A stretch of 64,000 nt of DNA, from the NCBI RefSeq assembly GCF_007785775.2, contig NZ_VNIK02000001.1, positions 856,678 through 920,677 on the forward strand, in the 5' to 3' direction. The DNA comes from Flagellimonas hadalis (GTDB lineage Bacteria > Bacteroidota > Bacteroidia > Flavobacteriales > Flavobacteriaceae). Positions 17,343 through 27,009 of this stretch are shown here, one piece after another (the first letter of the stretch is position 1; each line of letters begins with the position of its first letter). A program made the translations under genes and the position numbers. A model generated the notes under the pieces. That model saw nothing but the letters and a program-made list of their open reading frames with translations, was not told the origin of the DNA and searched no databases.

Positions 17343-19055
17343 TTATTGTATCAAATTTTGAATTTCCTCTTGTGTGAGTGCTTTGCTATATAGCCTTAAC
17401 TCATCCATTTGTCCTTTCTCTGTTTTGTGGTCCCACCCACTAAAATTGGGGTCGCCGGACATGATCACCAAATCTCCCACACCTGTCCAGTCTATTCCGG
17501 TAAAAGCAGTTTCTCCAACCAATTCCCCGTTCATGTACAGTGCTGCATTGGTTGCCGAAATCGAGATTCCAAAATGTACCCACTCGTCAAGGGTCGGGTC
17601 TATGGTGGCCGGGGCTCCTGGGTTCACCCAGGTGGCATTGGTGCCATTGCCCACAAGAAGTATGAATTTCTGTGCGTCCGCACTTCCTTCGCGGATCAAT
17701 CCGAACCCACTGGGCTTATCGGATGGAGATGCCGGTTCTGCTGGCGCAATATTGATTATTCCCGCCCTTGTATCCGATGGGTCGACTTTCAACCAGAATG
17801 TGGCACTGAATTCATTTCCTTGGGCCAAACCGGTTGATGGGAACCTCAGATAGGAATCCGCAGCCCCTTGGTATGCATTTCCTGATACCCCACCAACAAG
17901 GCTCGGAAATCCCACTTCGGTAGCATTTTCACCACTTAGGGCTTCAGTATAGCTTCCATCAAAGGGTAAATAGAATGTAGAACTCGACTCCGTGACCTGC
18001 TTTTGAATTTCCTGTTGCGAAAGTGCTTTGTTAAACAGCCTCAACTCATCCATTTGCCCTTTCTCTGTTTTGTGGTCCCACCCATTAAAATTGGGGTCGC
18101 CGGACATAATCACCAAATCTCCCACACCTGTCCAGTCTATTCCGGTAAAAGCAGTTTCTCCAACCAATTCCCCGTTCATGTACAGTGCTGCATTGGTTGC
18201 CGAAATCGAGATTCCAAAATGTACCCACTCGTCAAGGGTCGGGTCTATGGTGGCCGGGACTCCTGGGTTCACCCAGGTGGCATTGGTGCCATTGCCCACA
18301 AGAAGTATGAATTTCTGTGCGTCCGCACTTCCTTCGCGGATCAATCCAAACCCACTGGGCTTATCGGATGGAGATGCCGGTTCTGCTGGCGCAATATTGA
18401 TTATTCCCGCCCTTGTATCCGATGGATCGATTTTCAACCAGAACGTGGCACTGAATTCATTTCCTTGGGCCAAATCGGCTGATGGGAACCTCAGATAGGA
18501 ATCCGCAGCCCCTTGGTATGCATTTCCTGACACCCCACCAGCAAGGCTCGGAGATCCCACTTCGGTAGCTGCTGTAATGGTAACCTGCTCATTAAAATCG
18601 CCATCAAAAGGCATATAGAACATTTCTCCATCATATATAGGTACATAAGGTGGTGTTTTCTCAAAATCAATAGAAGATGTGGTGGTTTTTCCATCTATGT
18701 CCGTAGCCGTTATGGTCAATGTGTGTACCCCCGTGGTTACATTGTCATATACCAAATCATCCTTTATAAAGTAACGGTAATCCAAGAACCCCGTATAACT
18801 GGCAATTTCGGTCCCATCCATTGCAACAGAAACAGTGCTGATCTCTATATCATCCCTAACTTCAAAATCGATAGTGATAGCTGCAACAGCTTCTGGTACT
18901 TTTAACTGAAAACCATCTATAGGTTTGTTAATGACTATTGAAGGTGCCGTTTCGTCCACTCCCGCATCCACTGCGGTAATGGGATCTATTCCCTCATTAC
19001 AGGAAACCACCAGAAGTCCCAAAAGGAACACTATGGATTTAACTGTGTATTTCAT
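17343..19055 (-). CDS. PUL surface lipoprotein with two near-identical LamG/concanavalin-type domains
   Basis: 570 residues. The lipobox ends at Cys19 (VVSC). An Ig-like domain spans about 35-130 (VTTGVHTLTITATDIDG). Two LamG-type lectin domains follow, about 145-355 and 360-570, each with EFSATFWLK, GFGLIREGS, DEWVHFGISI and GQMDELRL. They are almost identical in DNA and protein. It occupies the SusE/SGBP position after SusD, so it is probably a surface glycan-binding protein that captures substrate for SusC/D. The duplicated lectin domain would raise avidity or reach. Confidence 0.85.
   Translation of the reverse strand: MKYTVKSIVFLLGLLVVSCNEGIDPITAVDAGVDETAPSIVINKPIDGFQLKVPEAVAAITIDFEVRDDIEISTVSVAMDGTEIASYTGFLDYRYFIKDDLVYDNVTTGVHTLTITATDIDGKTTTSSIDFEKTPPYVPIYDGEMFYMPFDGDFNEQVTITAATEVGSPSLAGGVSGNAYQGAADSYLRFPSADLAQGNEFSATFWLKIDPSDTRAGIINIAPAEPASPSDKPSGFGLIREGSADAQKFILLVGNGTNATWVNPGVPATIDPTLDEWVHFGISISATNAALYMNGELVGETAFTGIDWTGVGDLVIMSGDPNFNGWDHKTEKGQMDELRLFNKALSQQEIQKQVTESSSTFYLPFDGSYTEALSGENATEVGFPSLVGGVSGNAYQGAADSYLRFPSTGLAQGNEFSATFWLKVDPSDTRAGIINIAPAEPASPSDKPSGFGLIREGSADAQKFILLVGNGTNATWVNPGAPATIDPTLDEWVHFGISISATNAALYMNGELVGETAFTGIDWTGVGDLVIMSGDPNFSGWDHKTEKGQMDELRLYSKALTQEEIQNLIQ
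17355..17924. repeat. Direct repeat, copy A (LamG domain duplication)
   Basis: About 570 bases that recur 645 bases (215 codons) further on at 18000-18569, in frame within the same gene. I count roughly a dozen mismatches over the best-conserved 490 bases, so the copies are about 98 percent identical. The duplication is recent or kept alike by recombination. Confidence 0.95.
18000..18569. repeat. Direct repeat, copy B (LamG domain duplication)
   Basis: Second copy of the intragenic repeat, offset by exactly 645 bases from copy A. Copy B encodes the first LamG domain of the protein. The flanks diverge sharply on both sides, including the 75 bases between the copies. Confidence 0.95.
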
Positions 19056-19079
19056 CTTTCGTAGTTTATTTGGTTAATG

Positions 19080-20624
19080 TTAGTTGCCCCCGTTTCCCAG
19101 GGTTGGCAATGCGTCCACCTGGGCCTGTGGGTAAGGCAGCAATTGTTTGTCCGCTGAAAAGGTCCTTCCATCGTAGCTCAGTTCGGAGAAATTGTCCAAA
19201 CGGATCATGTCGTAGTACCTGATCCCCCATTCCAAGGCCAGTTCGGCAAACTTTTCATCCATGACCTGATCACTGGTAACACCGGACAGTCCGCCCAAAC
19301 CTGCGCGGCTTCTGATGAGATTTACAGCTTGGTCCGCTGTCATACCGGTACCACTGGCACCACGTGTCAGGGCTTCGGCGTACATCAACAATATCTCGGC
19401 ATAGCGGATGACGATCATATTCTTGCCTCCTCCATAATCATTACGCCCCGTAGTGATCTGAACGGATGGCAGATAGTGTTTTCCGCTGGAAAAAAGTGCC
19501 CGTGCATAATCGTTGATGACGTCCCCATCTCTTGTGGTATTGTTCACAAAGGCAGGTAGACTTGCATAATTGGGATCGGTCTGAAGTTCTGCGATACCTC
19601 GGTTCGTCCAAAGGACACTGGTCTCCAACCTGACGGTTTCATTTCGGTCCAACATGAATTTGATGAACTTCATACTGGGCTCATAAAAACCCCATCCATC
19701 TGAAGCATTTGCCCTTGCCGGAGTCCATCCTTGGGGACCAAATGGGCCATACAAATGATAGAACGTATCCCCAGTACTGGAACCATAATCGGAAAATTGC
19801 ATTTCGAGCAAACTTTCATCACTCAACTCACCTGGTTTCTTGAACAGACTGTAAAAATCAGGATACAATGTAAACTTATTGGAGCTGATGATGGCCCCGC
19901 AGGCATCGGCCACGCCTTGGTAGTTCTCCATTTCCAATTGGGCCATGGCCTTCAAGGCATAGGCCGTATATCGGGTCACCCCACCAGGTACATCGGTCCT
20001 TTCGTTGGGTCTCAAATTGGGCAACAACGGAATCGCTTCGTCCATTTGATCGGATATGAACTGCATGACCTGATTCTTGGATGCCGGTCCGTCTGCAATC
20101 TCAGTATCCGGTGTGGTTGTCTGGATGATGAACACATCGCCCCAGACCCTTGCAAGATTGAAGTGCAACCATGCTCTCAGCACTTTGATCTCAGCTATGT
20201 ACTGGTCTGCAGTGGCCTGTCCGTTTTCATCGGCAAAGCTCTTAAAGTTTTCTATCAGCCCTATTTCGGTGTTGAGGCCGACAATGTCACCGTAGTGGAT
20301 GTTCCACAAGGAGTTGTACATCCAATAATCTTGCGTATATACAAAATTGTCAGTGTCCGCAAAGGGCTGCTGATCGCCCAATCCACCCGCATTGACATCA
20401 TCCCCACGGACGGAGAGCAACAAGGGCTCTTCCCATCCCCTAGTGGCAAAAATGTTGTAGGAACCTGCCAAGGCTTGGATCATATTTTCGGTGTTCGAGT
20501 AATCCAGGTCATCTGCATTGAGCTGTCCTTCTATATCGTCGAACTTGTCACTGCACGATTGGATGAAAAACATCGCAATGAGTGCAAACGTCCATTTGCT
20601 GATTGTGTTTTTCTTATTTTTCAT
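19080..20624 (-). CDS. SusD/RagB-family nutrient-binding outer-membrane lipoprotein
   Basis: 514 residues from the ATG at 20624; two upstream ATGs in the frame would add ten residues before the signal and are less likely. The lipobox ends at Cys24 (IQSC). The N-terminal SusD-like domain has tetratricopeptide-type helices (IAEIKVLRAWLHFNLARVWG) and the C-terminal RagB/SusD domain carries YAEILLMYAEAL and WGIRYYDMIRL. It forms the lid of the SusC transporter and binds the oligosaccharide. It starts 10 bases after the SusC stop, as usual for Sus pairs. Confidence 0.95.
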   Translation of the reverse strand: MKNKKNTISKWTFALIAMFFIQSCSDKFDDIEGQLNADDLDYSNTENMIQALAGSYNIFATRGWEEPLLLSVRGDDVNAGGLGDQQPFADTDNFVYTQDYWMYNSLWNIHYGDIVGLNTEIGLIENFKSFADENGQATADQYIAEIKVLRAWLHFNLARVWGDVFIIQTTTPDTEIADGPASKNQVMQFISDQMDEAIPLLPNLRPNERTDVPGGVTRYTAYALKAMAQLEMENYQGVADACGAIISSNKFTLYPDFYSLFKKPGELSDESLLEMQFSDYGSSTGDTFYHLYGPFGPQGWTPARANASDGWGFYEPSMKFIKFMLDRNETVRLETSVLWTNRGIAELQTDPNYASLPAFVNNTTRDGDVINDYARALFSSGKHYLPSVQITTGRNDYGGGKNMIVIRYAEILLMYAEALTRGASGTGMTADQAVNLIRSRAGLGGLSGVTSDQVMDEKFAELALEWGIRYYDMIRLDNFSELSYDGRTFSADKQLLPYPQAQVDALPTLGNGGN

Positions 20625-20634
20625 TTCAATTTTT

Positions 20635-23600
20635 TTATAGTTTAACATTGACACCTATGGTGTATACTGCCGGTACCGGATATGTTTGGCGATCCACCCC
20701 ATTGGAAACTTCTGGGTTGAACCCGTTGTAGCTGAACAAGGTAAGAGGTCGTTCGGCTGTGAGGGTAAATTTGAAGTCAGGTGCATTACCTTTGAGCTTA
20801 TCGCCCCTTAAGGTATAGGCCAACTGAATGTTCTGGATCCTGAAAAAATCCCCATCCTCTACCCAGAAATCACTGAGACGTTGGTTCCAACTGTTGCGAA
20901 GGCCCGCTGATGATGGGTAGGTATTGCTGGTACCTTCCCCGTGCCAACGGTTTTTGGCGAGATCGGCGTCCATATTGGTATCACTGGTGAAGATGATCTC
21001 TCCCCGTTTCCTGTTCAATATTTTATTGCCTGTTTGTCCATAGAAATTCATGGAAAAACCAAAATCCTTGTAGTTGACCCCAATATTTCCACCATAGGTG
21101 AACTCGGGTAGGAAAGATCCTAGGACTGTTCTATCTTCATCCGTGATGCTACCATCCCCGTTCCTATCGTTATAGATCAGATAACCAGGCTGGATATTCT
21201 GTCCATTGTTTATGGCATTCTGCGCTACCGGATCGGCATCTATCTGGGCTTGGTTTTGATATACCCCGGTAGTTTCATATCCATAAAAGGCATATAATGG
21301 CTCCCCAACTATGGTCCTTTGACGGAATTCGGCAGATCCCGAGTCGATATATCCACTCTCATTCTCAATTTCAAGGGTTTCATTCTTGACTGTGGTAAAA
21401 TTGGCCCCTACAGTATAGCTCAGGTCTTCCGAGATGTTATCGCTCCAGTTTAGGGCCACTTCCACCCCCGAGTTTCGGATGACCCCTGAGTTTCTGTCAA
21501 TGGTGACATTGGCTATGGGGATGTAAACGGGCATAATGGCATTCTCCGTATCCCTGATATAGTAGTCAGCCTCCAACGACAAGCGGTTGCTGAGTGTGGT
21601 AAGGTTGATACCAAAATCAAGTTCTTCCACCACTTCCCAACTCAAGTCGGAAAAATTGCTCGTAGCTGTGATACCGGTTACCGGGTTGTCCCCCAAATCC
21701 ACGGTTACATTGCTGATGGTGTTAGATCCAGAACTTGCGTTGACATTGTCATTCCCCAAGCGGCCCCATGCGGCCCTCAGTTTCAAGAAATCGAAAATGG
21801 AGTTATCCTGCATGAACGGTTCTTTTGAAATGACCCATCCGGCACCCAACGCAGGGAAGTAACCCCATTGGTCTTTCGTGAACTTGGATGATCTATCTGC
21901 CCTAAATGTTCCATATAATAGATATCTGTCCTTAAAGTTATAGGAAACTCTTCCGAAATAAGATTGACCATACACCCTTTTGTTTTCTTCTTCCACATTG
22001 TTGTTGAAGGAGAGTGGGTCGGCAAAATCCAAGTACCAAGAGGTTTCATAGTTGATTCCCGCAATATCCGTACCTGTGGCCTCGAACCTGTTCGATGCCT
22101 CGTCCCTGTATGAAGCACCTGCCATTATGGTAACATGGTGGTCCTCATTGTAGGTGTCGTTATAGGTCAAGATATTGTCCCAGATCTGGTTGTAGTAGTT
22201 GTTCTGTTTTCTGTTGATGTCCGAAAGACGCTGATCGCCGAATCCCATATTGTAGGGCAAATTCACATAGCGCTCTTCCAAGGCAGAAAAATCTACATTA
22301 TAGGTGGTCTTGAAGGTCAGTTTGTCCTTGATGAAATCCGTCTGTAGATAAATGTTGGCCAACAACTTTCTTATTTTCAACCTATTGTTATTGTACTCCA
22401 TGTCTGGAAATGGGTTTTGTGTACCCCTGTATCCCAATGCCTGTGCATTGGCATAGCGTACGGGAGTGGCAGCTGTGTTCAACTCATCAAAAACAGGGAG
22501 TATCGGAACTGCAAAGTATGCCTTGAACCATGCCGAGTCTTCTGGCGTAAACTGTGTGGCATTACTGAACACGGTGTTCACCCCCACTTTTACATTATCA
22601 GAAACATCCACATCCAGTTTGGAGCGGATATTGAACCGCTCGTATTTATTCTTCATATCGAGAAGACCTTCTTGGGAGAAATAGTTGGTCCCGATCGAGT
22701 AAGCTACATTTTCCGTACCACCGGTTACGCTCAACCCATGGTTTTGAATGATCCCATCCCTGATGATCTCATCAAACCAGTCCGTATTCACATTGGGCAC
22801 ATTGGGGTTGACGCGGCTTCTTCCATAGCGCTGCATGGCATTGAGCACGAATTGGACATCTGCAGCAGAACCTGATTCCACGGCCATGGTCGCAAATTGC
22901 TCTGCGTTGGCCATCTGCAATACATTTTGGGCGCGTTGTATACCTGTGTAACCGTTATACTCGATTTGTGGTTTCCTGTTCTTACCACCAGATTTGGTCT
23001 CAATGATGATGACCCCGTTGGCGGCCCTTACCCCATAAATGGCAGAAGAGGAGGCATCCTTGAGCACGTTCATCGTTTTGATGTCATTGGGGTTCAAAAA
23101 GTCGATGTTGCTGTAGAACATCCCATCCACTACATATAATAGTTCTGTTGCATCAGAATAAGTTCCCAATCCTCGAATCCTGACGGTTGGTGATGCTCCA
23201 GGGCTTCCTGTGGTCACGATCTGTACCCCGGCCACTTTGCCCTGCAGCGACTGCACCGGGTTGGCAGATGGGGTTTTTTCAATCTCCTCGGCATCCACCG
23301 TTACAATGGAACCTGTCAAATCGGCCTTTCGTTGGGTACCATAGCCCACAACGACCACTTCATCCAGACTTTGGGTGTCTTCCTGCATGTTGACATCAAT
23401 ATTGGCCCTGTTACCAACTGGAACTTCTTGAGTGGCAAAACCTATATAGCTGAACACCAAGGTTCCGTCCCCTGGCACATTGTCCAAGCTATAGTTACCA
23501 TCAAAATCTGTTTGGATTCCCGTTGTTGTACCTTTTAAGATAACACTGGCCCCTGGCAACGGTTGGCCCTGATCGTCCATTACCGTTCCCGAAACCGTGA

Positions 23601-23673
23601 TATTGTTTTGGGCAAAAAGTACTGCCTGAAACAACATAAACGAGATTAGCAAAAGTTTGCTTTTAATTTTCAT
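20635..23673 (-). CDS. SusC/RagA-family TonB-linked outer-membrane transporter
   Basis: 1012 residues with a signal peptide (cut near LFAQ, residue 22). A carboxypeptidase-D-like regulatory domain covers about 24-105 (ITVSGTVMDDQGQPLPGAS). The SLDEVVVVGYGTQ segment near 107 marks the TonB box and start of the plug, with VRIRGLGT and the plug end VIIIETKSGG. A 22-strand barrel follows to the C-terminal aromatic-rich strand. It imports oligosaccharides, here probably beta-1,2-gluco-oligosaccharides, powered by TonB. It is the first structural gene of the PUL, 231 bases after the regulator gene. Confidence 0.96.
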   Translation of the reverse strand: MKIKSKLLLISFMLFQAVLFAQNNITVSGTVMDDQGQPLPGASVILKGTTTGIQTDFDGNYSLDNVPGDGTLVFSYIGFATQEVPVGNRANIDVNMQEDTQSLDEVVVVGYGTQRKADLTGSIVTVDAEEIEKTPSANPVQSLQGKVAGVQIVTTGSPGASPTVRIRGLGTYSDATELLYVVDGMFYSNIDFLNPNDIKTMNVLKDASSSAIYGVRAANGVIIIETKSGGKNRKPQIEYNGYTGIQRAQNVLQMANAEQFATMAVESGSAADVQFVLNAMQRYGRSRVNPNVPNVNTDWFDEIIRDGIIQNHGLSVTGGTENVAYSIGTNYFSQEGLLDMKNKYERFNIRSKLDVDVSDNVKVGVNTVFSNATQFTPEDSAWFKAYFAVPILPVFDELNTAATPVRYANAQALGYRGTQNPFPDMEYNNNRLKIRKLLANIYLQTDFIKDKLTFKTTYNVDFSALEERYVNLPYNMGFGDQRLSDINRKQNNYYNQIWDNILTYNDTYNEDHHVTIMAGASYRDEASNRFEATGTDIAGINYETSWYLDFADPLSFNNNVEEENKRVYGQSYFGRVSYNFKDRYLLYGTFRADRSSKFTKDQWGYFPALGAGWVISKEPFMQDNSIFDFLKLRAAWGRLGNDNVNASSGSNTISNVTVDLGDNPVTGITATSNFSDLSWEVVEELDFGINLTTLSNRLSLEADYYIRDTENAIMPVYIPIANVTIDRNSGVIRNSGVEVALNWSDNISEDLSYTVGANFTTVKNETLEIENESGYIDSGSAEFRQRTIVGEPLYAFYGYETTGVYQNQAQIDADPVAQNAINNGQNIQPGYLIYNDRNGDGSITDEDRTVLGSFLPEFTYGGNIGVNYKDFGFSMNFYGQTGNKILNRKRGEIIFTSDTNMDADLAKNRWHGEGTSNTYPSSAGLRNSWNQRLSDFWVEDGDFFRIQNIQLAYTLRGDKLKGNAPDFKFTLTAERPLTLFSYNGFNPEVSNGVDRQTYPVPAVYTIGVNVKL

Positions 23674-23841
23674 AATTGTGCAAAAATAGAGTTAGATTTT
23701 TACTAAATTAACAAAACCTTAAATGGTTGGCGTACAGAGGCAATACATAATAAATACATCATTAAAATACCCCTGAAAAGGCCTTATTTCACTGTATTTG
23801 CAGTAGTTTACCTGTAATGACTGTGAAAAATATTAACATTG

Positions 23842-23859
23842 TGATGTAGTGATGATGTA
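23842..23859. promoter_or_regulatory. Candidate regulator site: TGATGTA direct repeat
   Basis: TGATGTA occurs at 23842-23848 and 23853-23859, an 11-base period that puts both on one face of the helix. It lies between the PUL regulator gene and susC, where the regulator would be expected to bind. An AATTCC/GGAATT inverted repeat with an 8-base spacer (23859-23878) adjoins it. Confidence 0.3.
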
Positions 23860-23904
23860 ATTCCAAAAAGTAGGAATTTTACCTTAAAACCATGTGCTAT
23901 AGGC

Positions 23905-26658
23905 CTAGAAGGTGATAAGGAAATTAGAGAGGTTTTCTGAACTATCAATTTCCAGTTTTTTCCGTAGTCGATACCGATGTATCTCTACACCCCTGACCGA
24001 TATGGCCATGAGCGGGGCAATTTCTTTGGTGGAAAGGTTCATTTTGAGATAAGCGCAAAGTTTGAGATCCTTGGGTGTCAAGGTAGGATATGCTTTCAAC
24101 AGTCTCTCAAAGAAATCTTCGTGGAGTTCCTTAAAATTGACCTCGAACCGTTTCCAATCCTCTGTGTCCTCAATGGAACTGTCCAATTTTTTGATGAACG
24201 ATCGGTACCGCTGTGAATTGGAAAACTTGTCCTTGTTCACCAAAAGCATGTTCTTGATCTCCAGCATCATCTCATTCTTCTTGGCAATGTTCAGGGTGGT
24301 ACTCGCAAGTTCATTCTGTTTCAGCCGGATTTCCTTGGCGAGTTCCTCCTTTTCAAACTGGGCCAATCTTTCCTGTTGTTCCTTCTCCATTTGCTGTTCC
24401 AGTTCCCGCTGTTTACGCCCCAATTTCCTTCTGTTGTACCTGCGCACCAAGATTATCGCCAAAATGGCCAGCACCCCATACAGGACCAGACTTAAGGTGG
24501 AAAGGTACCAAGGGGGCAAAATGGTGAATTTCAATATACTGGGTTCTGAAAGTTGATTGTCCATACCTGCTGTGTGGACCTTGAAAGTATATTCCCCAAA
24601 GGGCAGGTTCTGGAAATTGATGAAACCGTTTTCCACGTGTTCCGAGTATTCTTTGGGGCCCTTCAACTCAAAATGATAATGGGGAGAAATATAATTCGGG
24701 GAAGCCACCTCTATGGTGATGGCCTGGGAATGCCTAAAGGACAGTTCCATTTGTTCTTGCCCAATGGGGTGTGTACCCTTTTGATCGCGCAATACAATGA
24801 TATTGGGCACAGGAAGTATCAACTGCTGTGATTGGCCCTTCAACATGGACTGGTTGACCCGCGCAAAACCATCGCTCAGTGTAATATAGGAAAGACTATC
24901 GTTCACCTTGACCACCTTTTGGGAGTCAGGGGCCAATCGTTCCCGCAATGGCAGGTCGGTGACCATCAGGCTATCTTGCTTAAGATTGGTGAATATGATC
25001 GCTTTTTTGTCTTCTCCATCCACAAACCAATAATGCTCCTCATCAAAGAAAAGGAGTTCCTTATCCTTATACTCCTTGAACTCTTCAAAAGTGACTATTT
25101 GGTCACCAATGGGATTGTACCAATACCATTGGCCCTCACTGTTCAGCACAATATGGTTCTTGATGTTGTATATCTTCACATTGTACTCACTTGGTGCTCC
25201 CTCGCCATCAAATTGCTGTACACTCCCTACCCTATCGTAATTTCCACCATCAAAATGGATCCTGTAGAAACCTTTATAAGGATGGGCCGCCCATAGTATT
25301 GTTGGGGTCTCAAAACAAAGGTGCTTTACCGGAAAATCGAATCCTTCAATCTTGGTGATCTCCCAGTCCCCATCGTCCTTTTTCACGAATTTTGAAAGCC
25401 CGTTGTAGGTACCCTGAACATACAAGGCATTTTGTCCAGGCACCTTTATGGTCTGATAGCCTCCCGTAATGGACCCCAAAGGAATAAAGCCATCTTCCTC
25501 CACTTTGTATGTACCCGTATTGTGCCCGCAAAGCAGGTCACCTTCCAGTTCCACCAAATCCCATACATGGCCTTGTGAACCGTTCACGAACTTGAGTTCG
25601 TTCCCTTCAAAATAAAAAACACCGGTATTGCTCCCCAAATAGAGTTTGCCTTTGTACGCGGCAATATCATATACCATTCCCAGAGCCCCTGTATAATCGG
25701 TATAGTAGGAAATGGGATTGTTGAGTTTTACACGGGCAATACCATTGTCGAGTCCCAACCAGAGTTGGTCGTTATACAATAATATGGAAAGGACCGTATT
25801 GTTCTGCAATCCAGATTCCCTGTTCAATATTTGATAGCCTCCCGTGAACGAGTCATAGAGGTACATCCCATTTTTGATGGTACCAAAACCTATCCGGTCC
25901 CTACCAAGCAAGGACATCTTGTTCAATTGGTGCTGTTTGAGTTCTTCGTTGATCTTGGCCGACCATGGACGGAGGTTTTTTCCATCAAAAAGGTAACATC
26001 CACTGAGCTTGGTACCTACCATCAAACTGCCCTTGAAGACCACCATGTCGGTAATCGTTTTCCCCATAAGCAAATCCTGGTCGGGCAAAGGTACCAACTC
26101 CTTGCCCTTCAGCTCAAAAAGACCGAGAGGCCCGGAAGCGACAATGAGCTTATCATTGAATTCGATAAAATCAGATACAAAATTGGGAGGGTCCACCACT
26201 TCTATTTCATTTCCATCATAACTATAAATAGCCGAGAAGGAACGGAACAGTACTTTATTATTGGATGGGAATATTTCCCAAAACTCCTCGCTGGTGAAGG
26301 TATGGTCCGTGATCAAATGTGTAAGCGAGGTATATTGGAGTTGCCCAATTTCATTTTTCACCCAATAGCCAAACTCTTCATACGATCCGGTGTACACCCG
26401 GTCTCCAATGGATTCTACCGATCTGATGATGGTATTGTTGGGCAGTTTGTTGAGGGTCCATTGTTCCCCATTAAAATAGAGCAATCCCTTGTTATTGGCC
26501 ACAAAAAGCTCCCCGTCATCGTTCACCGCAACATCCCAGTTCTTGCTCGCCCCTTTATACTCCAACAAGCGGTAGTTATAAATGGGCGGGAGCATGTTCT
26601 GTCCACATAACCATAGAGGGAAGAAGAGGATACAAGTCCTTATGAACCTATAAAGCAT
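23905..26658 (-). CDS. Membrane-spanning PUL regulator: beta-propeller, Y_Y_Y, LuxR-type HTH, no kinase
   Basis: 917 residues. A signal peptide (1-20) leads into a large sensor of two-component-propeller repeats to about residue 620 and a Y_Y_Y domain at about 640-705. One transmembrane helix (LYGVLAILAIILV, near 715-730) is followed by a charged coiled coil (REL/EEL-rich, 740-800). The last 67 residues are a LuxR-type helix-turn-helix (LTPKDLKLCAYLKMNLSTKEIA...VEIHRYRLRKKL). There is no histidine kinase or receiver domain, so the periplasmic sensor should signal straight to the DNA-binding domain. It is transcribed in the same direction as the PUL and probably activates it when the oligosaccharide binds. 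Confidence 0.9.
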   Translation of the reverse strand: MLYRFIRTCILFFPLWLCGQNMLPPIYNYRLLEYKGASKNWDVAVNDDGELFVANNKGLLYFNGEQWTLNKLPNNTIIRSVESIGDRVYTGSYEEFGYWVKNEIGQLQYTSLTHLITDHTFTSEEFWEIFPSNNKVLFRSFSAIYSYDGNEIEVVDPPNFVSDFIEFNDKLIVASGPLGLFELKGKELVPLPDQDLLMGKTITDMVVFKGSLMVGTKLSGCYLFDGKNLRPWSAKINEELKQHQLNKMSLLGRDRIGFGTIKNGMYLYDSFTGGYQILNRESGLQNNTVLSILLYNDQLWLGLDNGIARVKLNNPISYYTDYTGALGMVYDIAAYKGKLYLGSNTGVFYFEGNELKFVNGSQGHVWDLVELEGDLLCGHNTGTYKVEEDGFIPLGSITGGYQTIKVPGQNALYVQGTYNGLSKFVKKDDGDWEITKIEGFDFPVKHLCFETPTILWAAHPYKGFYRIHFDGGNYDRVGSVQQFDGEGAPSEYNVKIYNIKNHIVLNSEGQWYWYNPIGDQIVTFEEFKEYKDKELLFFDEEHYWFVDGEDKKAIIFTNLKQDSLMVTDLPLRERLAPDSQKVVKVNDSLSYITLSDGFARVNQSMLKGQSQQLILPVPNIIVLRDQKGTHPIGQEQMELSFRHSQAITIEVASPNYISPHYHFELKGPKEYSEHVENGFINFQNLPFGEYTFKVHTAGMDNQLSEPSILKFTILPPWYLSTLSLVLYGVLAILAIILVRRYNRRKLGRKQRELEQQMEKEQQERLAQFEKEELAKEIRLKQNELASTTLNIAKKNEMMLEIKNMLLVNKDKFSNSQRYRSFIKKLDSSIEDTEDWKRFEVNFKELHEDFFERLLKAYPTLTPKDLKLCAYLKMNLSTKEIAPLMAISVRGVEIHRYRLRKKLEIDSSENLSNFLITF

Positions 26659-27009
26659 ATTGTTCGATTAACCTACCACCAAAGGTCTTTCCTTTCCTTT
26701 AATATACAAAACAATGTGGATGACAATGCAAATCTTTTCAGGAACACGCCCCCATTGTGTTTCAAATACGGGAAAGTACTCACAAATAACTGTTCTCGAA
26801 TAATTGAGCTGAACGTATTTTTCTCATTTACAGGACTATTTAACATTTGACAACCTATTTTAATCTTTTCCTAATCTTTTTTCCTTTTTCATAACCTTTA
26901 TTGTTTTCTCCTTAATCCGTGGCCATATTCCACAGATCTATTTTAGCGCAATAATACACCAAGGGGTTAGAACAGACTTCTTGGCACCATATCCAACCAA
27001 ATTTAAACT
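26659..27009. other. Divergent intergenic region, no gene seen
   Basis: 351 bases between the PUL regulator (minus) and the outer-membrane barrel gene (plus), so it must carry both promoters. The right half is AT-rich and pyrimidine-rich. No exact TAnnTTTG box on either strand, no strong hairpin and no short gene are visible. Confidence 0.5.

Noticed and set aside
17355..18569. Repeat array resembling a CRISPR or mobile element
   Set aside because: There are only two long copies, in frame inside one gene, without terminal inverted repeats or spacers; it is a domain duplication.
23681..23688. TATTTTTG, an exact -7 box just upstream of susC
   Set aside because: It ends only seven bases before the ATG, which would leave almost no leader, and the -33 spacing is too long.
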